Origin: Fragilariopsis cylindrus CCMP1102
Lineage: Eukaryota; Bacillariophyta; Bacillariophyceae; Bacillariales; Bacillariaceae
NCBI GenBank assembly: GCA_900095095.1
Contig: FMBT01000481.1
Coordinates: forward strand, 1 to 64,000
Length of the DNA: 64,000 nt
Reading direction: 5' to 3'
In this document: positions 58,140-64,000 of the stretch, piece by piece
Layout: each line of letters opens with the position of its first letter
Numbering within the stretch: the first letter of the stretch is position 1
Translations under genes and position numbers: made by a program
Notes under the pieces: model-generated
What the model was told of the DNA's origin: nothing
Database searches by the model: none
The model's input: the letters and a program-made list of their open reading frames with translations, nothing else

Positions 58140-59816
58140 AACAATGATTTTACTGAAAATGGGCTATGTGTGTTGTTTGATTGGACTGCTGATGGACTGG
58201 ACTGTAATGTAATGTACTCGGCTGGCTGTAGACCTCTACTCTACTCGGCAAACAAAAATACGGAGAGACCAAAACTTATTTCAATACTTTTACGATCGAA
58301 AAAACAACGACAACAATGTGTTTCCGTTCGTATTCCTATTCCAAGTGTGGAAGAGATCTGTGGAGAGAGAGAGAGAGATTTTTTTCTGGTCGAAGAGATG
58401 AAAAAAGCGAGGGTGATAAGCATTTACAATTAAAATGAATTCTGCAAAAAATAACAGAATGAAAATGAACGGTGAGATGTGAAGCAAAACGAGACGATCT
58501 CTTATTGTCTGCTATTATGTTGATTTGGGGGAGGATCTTGCTTGTTGATTGTAAAAGGGGGATAACTTTTATGAGAAAAGAAAATTAAAGATGATCGTTC
58601 AATTTCCTCTGTGCTCTCTCCCTATCTTAAAGTGGATCATCCAACATTTGACCAAGGCTGATAGAGGTTGGATTTCTTACTACATTTGGAAGAATTTCAC
58701 AGATAGTTGATATGGATTATGAAGAAACTTCTGTTGGATATTGTCATTCCATTTCCTTCTTCAAGGATATTGCTGATTCAAGACTTCATCCTGATCTTTT
58801 GGGAGATGAGGGCTACTACGCAAATCATATCATTTTCAGAAAAAGGAGCAGTAACAACAGCAGCAGTATCAGCAACATCAACAATGGCAACGACAATAGC
58901 AAAACAATCATCACAAAAAAGAAAATCCCCAAAAGATACTTTACTACGCACTACAATCTAGGACTATAAATCATGGTCATCAAGTATGGGGATATTGAAT
59001 CTTCTAAAGGAAGAGAAAGGGAGAATAAGTATAAGGTACAGTTACGGAAGGTGGTTGCAAAAGGAATGCGTGCTTTACCAACAGTTCAGTACGGGTCAAT
59101 TGTGATCACAGGAAAAGATACTCACTTCACGAATTTTTCCTAACTAACACATCATCGTCACTCTTTTGTACAAACCAAGACCATGGGGGGATATTCAGAT
59201 CATATGCATGGCTGGGGATTACACCCACACAATCAATCTACTACAACCTTGATAGGAAAATTGTTTGTCAGAAGTTTAATATATCTCAACTAGAGATACA
59301 TAATTTCGGAAAGTCAGTTTGTACTTGGGAACAAAAGCAATTATAATTCTATATCACATTGGACTACTGTAAATGATGATGGACAAGCCACATCAATCTA
59401 GGTGAACACTTTAGTACTGCCGAGAGTGTGATCTCCATATGAAGTTTTATAACCTAACTATCAACCTTAACAATACAAGATACAATCCAACTTTGTCTAC
59501 GTTAGTCAATATGAACTGTCAGCAGTCTCTTTTGTTGGACATATGCCAGTTCCACTAACCCTACTATGTCACTGCAAGAATAAAATTTGGGTGTGTGTTA
59601 ACGTCTATTTTTATATTCAGATCTCTCTTATTTTATGAAATTGTCGTTTCAGTACTTCTATGCTATTATAACTTAATCTAATTTGAAATGCAAGTGCCTG
59701 TGTTTCCAAAGACGTCCATTTTGCCATTAGGGGAATTTTATCAAAATGCGCCCGTAGAAGTCTATTCTGTTCTCATTGTCACGTTCAACACTATATCGCT
59801 AACTACAATCTACAAT
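58140..59816. other. Intergenic
   Basis: About 1.7 kb. A GAGAGAGA run lies near 58363-58378. A small plus-strand frame from the ATG at 58712 (to 58969) has a Ser/Asn-rich end and no recognisable family; fragments such as YGRWLQKECVLYQQ downstream could be element relics. I see nothing supported. Confidence 0.35.
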
Positions 59817-60921
59817 CTACAATACACGTACTAGGTGCTTGACGCTCCCCTGACAGTTCAAGCATTTGGTACCGTCTTCTCCGATCGTCTTTCTTTCGTA
59901 TATTTTTCGTGTACAGGCCAGACAAGCCATGCGCTTTCCGCAACAAACTGATAACACGATTGCCAGATTCGAATGGCAACAGTAACAAGGTTCGACATTC
60001 TCGTCATTATCCCCGTCGGGGATTTCTTTGTCCTCACCATGAAGAGTCAACTTGATCTGTTGTTGTTGTTGTTGGTGCGGCTGTGATCGAGCAGCAACAT
60101 TCTCATTTGCAAACGATGGGGCCTGGACTGTCAGCGGATTCAAATGTTGCTGCAAAGTTTGCTGAATTGATAGTTGATGTTGCTGTAGATCTTGTAGATC
60201 TTGTAGAGCTTGTAGACCTTGCTGCCACCGCTCATTTCTTCTCTGTTCGGGAGTGGTTCCGTTTATCGTGTTGTATACACCCCCGTAGGCGGAACAATTG
60301 TGTCCAGTGACAGTGTTACCGTTCCCATCTGCACTTGCATAGCTACCCGAAACGATGTTGCGATCGCCATATGTGCTGGCATTGTCACCGTCAACAATGT
60401 TATCATTTCCACGAACATTACCGTTAACTCCAGCACATTCGTTATTGTTTCCGAACACATCTACGCAAGAACCTTGGATAATGTTATACCATTTCCACGA
60501 ACACTACCGCGATCTCCAGCACATTGGTTATTGTTTCCGACCACATCTACGCTAGAACCTTGAATAGTGTTATCATTTCCCCGGCCATACAATAGCTTTC
60601 ATCACCTTTAAATTTATTTTATTCCCGTTCAATGTCAAGCTATCACCATCAATAATATTGAAACTTCCATGGATCTCTGCGGAATTGCTGGTGATTTTGT
60701 TAGAATTACCATGCAATTCGTTGACGAACCAATGATGATATTGTTATTCCGTGTACGGTGGAATAATTTGCTCTAATGAGATTCCAGCTTCCGTGCACAG
60801 TTAGATTAGAGCCGCTAATCACCCTAAATTTGTTCGAACGGTGGCACCACGTTGGAATCTCTCCTGTCTCCTTTGGAAAGAGTAGAAACCTGCCTCGTCC
60901 AAATATGCTGCAGTACCCCAT
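59817..60921 (-). CDS. Beta-roll repeat protein with C-terminal RING-type finger, multiple frame breaks
   Basis: The last uninterrupted frame (60458-59817) starts mid-repeat: GNNNECAGVNGNVR, GNDNIVDGDNASTY, GDRNIVSGSYASAD and GNGNTVTGHNCSAY are four consecutive 14-residue units of form G-N-x-N-x-I/V-x-G. Upstream, in changing frames, the same units continue to about 60850 (GNNNQCAGDRGSVR, GSFNIIDGDSLTLN, GNSNKITSNSAEIH, GSWNLIRANYSTVH), giving about eleven or more. A spacer with a Gln/Leu helix follows (LQALQDLQDLQQHQ). The C-terminus is a RING/zf-C3HC4_3-like finger: C-x2-C, CCGKRMACLAC, then CLNC and a final VKHLVRVL. RING fingers are usually ubiquitin ligases. The repeats resemble YadA-head left-handed beta-rolls. 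Breaks near 60480, 60595, 60650 and 60725 mean the start is uncertain; the ATG at 60919-60921 is one option. Confidence 0.65.
60290..60850 (-). repeat. 42-nt coding tandem repeat
   Basis: The DNA underlying the 14-residue units repeats every 42 bp, with a higher-order 84-bp pair: the phrase CCTTGGATAATGTTATACCATT is echoed by CCTTGAATAGTGTTATCATTT near 60560. Copies are diverged at the third codon position, so they are old and maintained as protein repeats. Confidence 0.7.
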
Positions 60922-62413
60922 TGAACATCACTCATTATCAAATTTGTTCTTTTCGTCGTACGAAAAACGATTTAGTCTGAGGAAATTATCTTCGCTGCTA
61001 AGAGAAATTGCAAATTCTTGGTAGTAGAATGGATGATAGTGCCAATTCGTTTCCTTTCTTTAAAAAAAGGAAGCTTCATTCTTTTGGATGTAACGACCGA
61101 TCACAAACTCAAAATCGTTTGCCGACTTCATAAAATAAATCCTTTTTTGAAGTTTGAGATTTTTGAGAGCGAGGGGGGTAGAGGCGCCGTATTGGGGGTT
61201 GATTTTTTCCATGAATTTTCAAATGAATGAACCCCCTCCCAATAAAATAACAATTGTATTGTTGTAAAAATAATATGAATATTATGTAACTCTTTGCTGT
61301 TAACAGCTTGTGGCTCAATTCTCGTTAATATCCATAGTTAGTGGAATTATCACTGGAAGGTACAAAACAAACAAAGAGAACCAAATTTGATATAAATGGA
61401 GGTGGAACAAAGAGGATACTTGACAAGCTTCTTCCTATTTGTATATAACACTTTTTGATTGTTCATTTAAGTAGTAGCTAGCAGTAGTAGCTAGGTAGTT
61501 GTTGTTGCTAAGTCCATGTGGTACAATTGGCCGTTTGAGATTTATTTTGTGTGGCGGTGCAAATGAATACAGAATAGATGCGAACTTTTGGCAAGTCATG
61601 CAGAAGAGAGGAGAAACACAACTCAAACAACAGAGTAAAATCCAAAGTAATGGCTATATTCGTTTATTGTCTCCTATTTGTATACACTTGAATAGCATAG
61701 TTAGTTTTGTGTTCTAAAGTGGGCAGAGGATCCATTATCATTGGTTGTGTTTGATGTGTTTTTTCACATTAAAAACACATGATGTGTGTATTTGGTCAAT
61801 GCACACATGGGAAGTTTTCCTGTTTTTTAATCTTAAAAGGAGGACAAAAATGCCCAGTAAGATATGGAAAAAAATCAAAGGAAAATACTTCGATATGGTG
61901 AAAGTTTGGTAGATTTTCACACAAGTAATAGTAGCAATCAATGCAATGATGACAAAAAAAAAAGAAGGATAACCTTGAAGCAAGAGCAGGCGACCGGTAC
62001 TATACAATTTGTGTCAAGAACCTACAGTAGCATAAGTGAAACACTTTTATGAATTGGAATCCATTTTTTGGTGGAACCTGAAAAGAAGAGGATATATTAT
62101 ACATGCCAATATGCTCTCATAAAAGAGGGAACATGCATTGGTACTTTATGTCCACATTTTGATACAAAAATTGGATAAGTGCAGCACCCTTATCCTTTCA
62201 TGCATGCTGGTATAACGACTCTAGCCAATCGGTAGCATACGGTATTATGTTGGATATCTGAAGAAAGGAATTAGTCGCATCCACTTAAATTGAGTCAAAG
62301 AGACACACCATCGAAGCTAATACATCGTATCATATTATTTATCAACAAACAAACAAACAAGACTTGCTTATCTATTTGTTATTCATTTATTTACTTATTT
62401 ATTATCATTGTTT
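60922..62413. other. Intergenic
   Basis: About 1.5 kb of AT-rich DNA. No open frame here has a coding-like composition. An (AAAC)n run lies near 62343-62360. No RNA gene recognised. Confidence 0.4.
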
Positions 62414-63150
62414 TTATCTTCCACTCATATATTTTTTATCATCTTCTTCAGTTTCTGCTTGTGCTTTAAGAATACTAGCATAAAATAAACCAGTAGCTAA
62501 TGACCAACCTCCCCCAAAAATAGCGACATTGATCATAACTGGAAAACGAGGAGCATCACTGAAAATATCATATCCACAACCTTCATTATATTAATTTAAT
62601 TTAATTTTTTGATATTTATATCAACGTTTGATACCCCAGGGTGGTATGGTATAATTATAAATAATATGAGACGGAGAGGAAATAACATCAGAAAAAAGAT
62701 GAAAAAAAAACCCGACGAGTATGAATAGCCATAACGAAACTCTTCGTGGATGACATTCATCCTTAACTATTATTAATCTGTTCTTTTTTAAATGCACTTA
62801 CCTGTACCGACAATTGCCAAGATCATAGATGAACCTAGCAAAATAGGGGATGGTAAGTTGATTGGGTAGGATGTAGTAGTAGTTTCTTCCGACGACGGCG
62901 ACGATTTTTTTTGAAGAGGATCGGCAAACGGATCACGTGATTCTTCGTCTTCTGACGGAGTTGAAAAAGTAACGGTTCGGATCTTCCCGAATCCTGCTGT
63001 TGTGGTTGTTCTAGTTGTTGCTGTTGTGACGATTCCGTGTTGTCGATGGAAAGTGCTAGTAGTGAAGGCATGTGTACTACTAGATTGTAGACCTATCGTA
63101 AGAAGTAACGACCATACCAACAGAAGAATGCCATATCGGGATGATATCAT
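62414..63150 (-). CDS. Plastid-targeted small membrane protein, two exons
   Basis: Exons 63150-62802 and 62580-62414 join (G|GT) to 171 residues. The N-terminus is a signal peptide followed by THAFTTSTFHRQ, the Ala-Phe cleavage motif of diatom bipartite plastid targeting, then a Thr-rich transit-like stretch. The mature protein has two hydrophobic segments, PSPILLGSSMILAIVGTG and VMINVAIFGGGWSLATGLFYASIL, separated by CGYDIFSDAPRFP, and ends with an acidic KAQAETEEDDKKYMSGR tail. The intron acceptor (AATGAAG, then GTTGTGG) was chosen because it keeps the second helix in frame. A thylakoid or envelope location is inferred. The family is not recognised. Confidence 0.75.
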
Positions 63151-63704
63151 TGTTGAATACTGTATATTTCTTTTTATTTCCTGTTTAGCCTATTTTCTGC
63201 TCTACCTGGTATCTATCTCTTTCCTCCGTTCAGTTACAAATGTTATGTTTGTCATCGTCGAAATCTCTCGGAAGAATTTACTCTATTATTTACTTACTGA
63301 TCGACACAAAAATCTGTTTTCAGACGTGCATACTAGTATACGTGGAACGCACTCAGAGCGACTTCAGTCGTGCATACGACTGTGATAGAGCCGGCATGGC
63401 ATGCGCAAAAATCCGTTACACATCTATTTATGTGACACATACATCAAAGCTAAATTACTAAGTATCACACTTCATATCGCCAATTTCAGAAAAAATCACA
63501 TCCTGACATGCTGTTTTCAGTAGGGAGAGTTGCATACCTGCTACGTACTCTCATATCATTGAACATCGCTCGCCTATCGGAATAGCAATCTCATCATTAC
63601 AAGGAAGCGACAGGAACAAAACAGTACATACCGTATAACATATCAACAGAAATTCCCACTTCAAAATCAATTTGATCATATCATAGTAGAACTTTCATCG
63701 AAGG

Positions 63705-63739
<35 letters not shown>

Positions 63740-64000
63740 CTATAGTTATCGTTTTCATCGTTGCTGTCGACGACTCTATATCGCAACTAATTAAACTATG
63801 AATGTCAGCGCTGTGAGAGGTAGGGAGATTAAGTCCAACGTGCAAGAGAATTAGATGAGTTGCGGTCCAGAGGAAGGACTAAATGTCTGAGGGAAAAACT
63901 AAATGATTGTAAGTTTTATGCATAGGAAGGATAGTAAAACGTCGTAGCATACGTGTTGTATAAGATGCACTCTTTTTTCATGCCGCTCAAATTATCTATA
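63151..64000. other. Intergenic to window end
   Basis: No supported gene. A CAAT tetranucleotide repeat occupies about 63708-63738. Short open frames near 63200-63460 have no recognisable content. Confidence 0.4.

Noticed and set aside
58712-58969. Short plus-strand ORF starting MDYEETSVGYCHS
   Set aside because: Half low complexity, no recognisable family, and surrounding frames are closed.

Overview
The window reads as nuclear DNA of a microalga with a secondary red plastid, most likely a pennate diatom. The genes are eukaryotic, with short GT-AG introns of about 100-210 nt. Several predicted proteins start with a signal peptide followed by an Ala-Phe type motif (the diatom plastid-import signature, seen in the proteins at 8382-10220 and 62414-63150). 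Low-complexity Asn, Gln, Ser and Asp tracts are frequent, and the intergenic DNA is AT-rich and full of simple repeats. I cannot name the species from sequence alone.

Layout. 1-7.5 kb: an edge-truncated Cys-rich protein of unknown, possibly mobile, origin; a plastid-type protein with 11-residue amphipathic repeats; an AKTIP/FTS-like inactive E2; and a PH-like-domain protein. 8.4-14.6 kb: a broken pheophorbide a oxygenase-like Rieske gene, a DUF1499 protein, LSM5 and a four-helix membrane protein with a frame break. 15-21 kb: a secreted-type sulfatase with a 28-nt microexon, minisatellites, an orphan gene beside a tandem duplication, and an MDR oxidoreductase. 22-29 kb: a five-exon AMP deaminase, a 2.5-kb gene-poor gap and a disordered protein. 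29.7-36 kb: NOP56, THOC3/TEX1, a ubiquitin-like/WLM metalloprotease and an acidic low-complexity protein. 37-47.7 kb: an ArfGAP apparently joined to a membrane-anchored alpha/beta hydrolase, a carotenoid-desaturase-like flavoprotein, a PSP1-domain protein and a BBE-type FAD oxidase. 48.5-50.5 kb: a decayed Crypton-type tyrosine-recombinase transposon flanked by repeat-rich DNA. 52.9-63.2 kb: a TMEM128-like protein, a DUSP/USP deubiquitinase, a 14-residue beta-roll protein ending in a RING finger, and a small plastid membrane protein.

Most genes are ordinary housekeeping functions: RNA processing (LSM5, NOP56, THOC3), the ubiquitin system (E2 variant, USP, WLM, RING), purine metabolism and redox enzymes. 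They are not arranged as a pathway. I see no CRISPR array, rRNA, convincing tRNA or operon.

The most striking cross-cutting signal is single-base frame breaks in about nine loci while a dozen other long genes are clean. Either this assembly carries residual indel errors concentrated in repeats and homopolymers, or several of these genes are decaying. The two most novel-looking architectures are the beta-roll/RING protein and the ArfGAP-hydrolase fusion; both need their reading frames confirmed.
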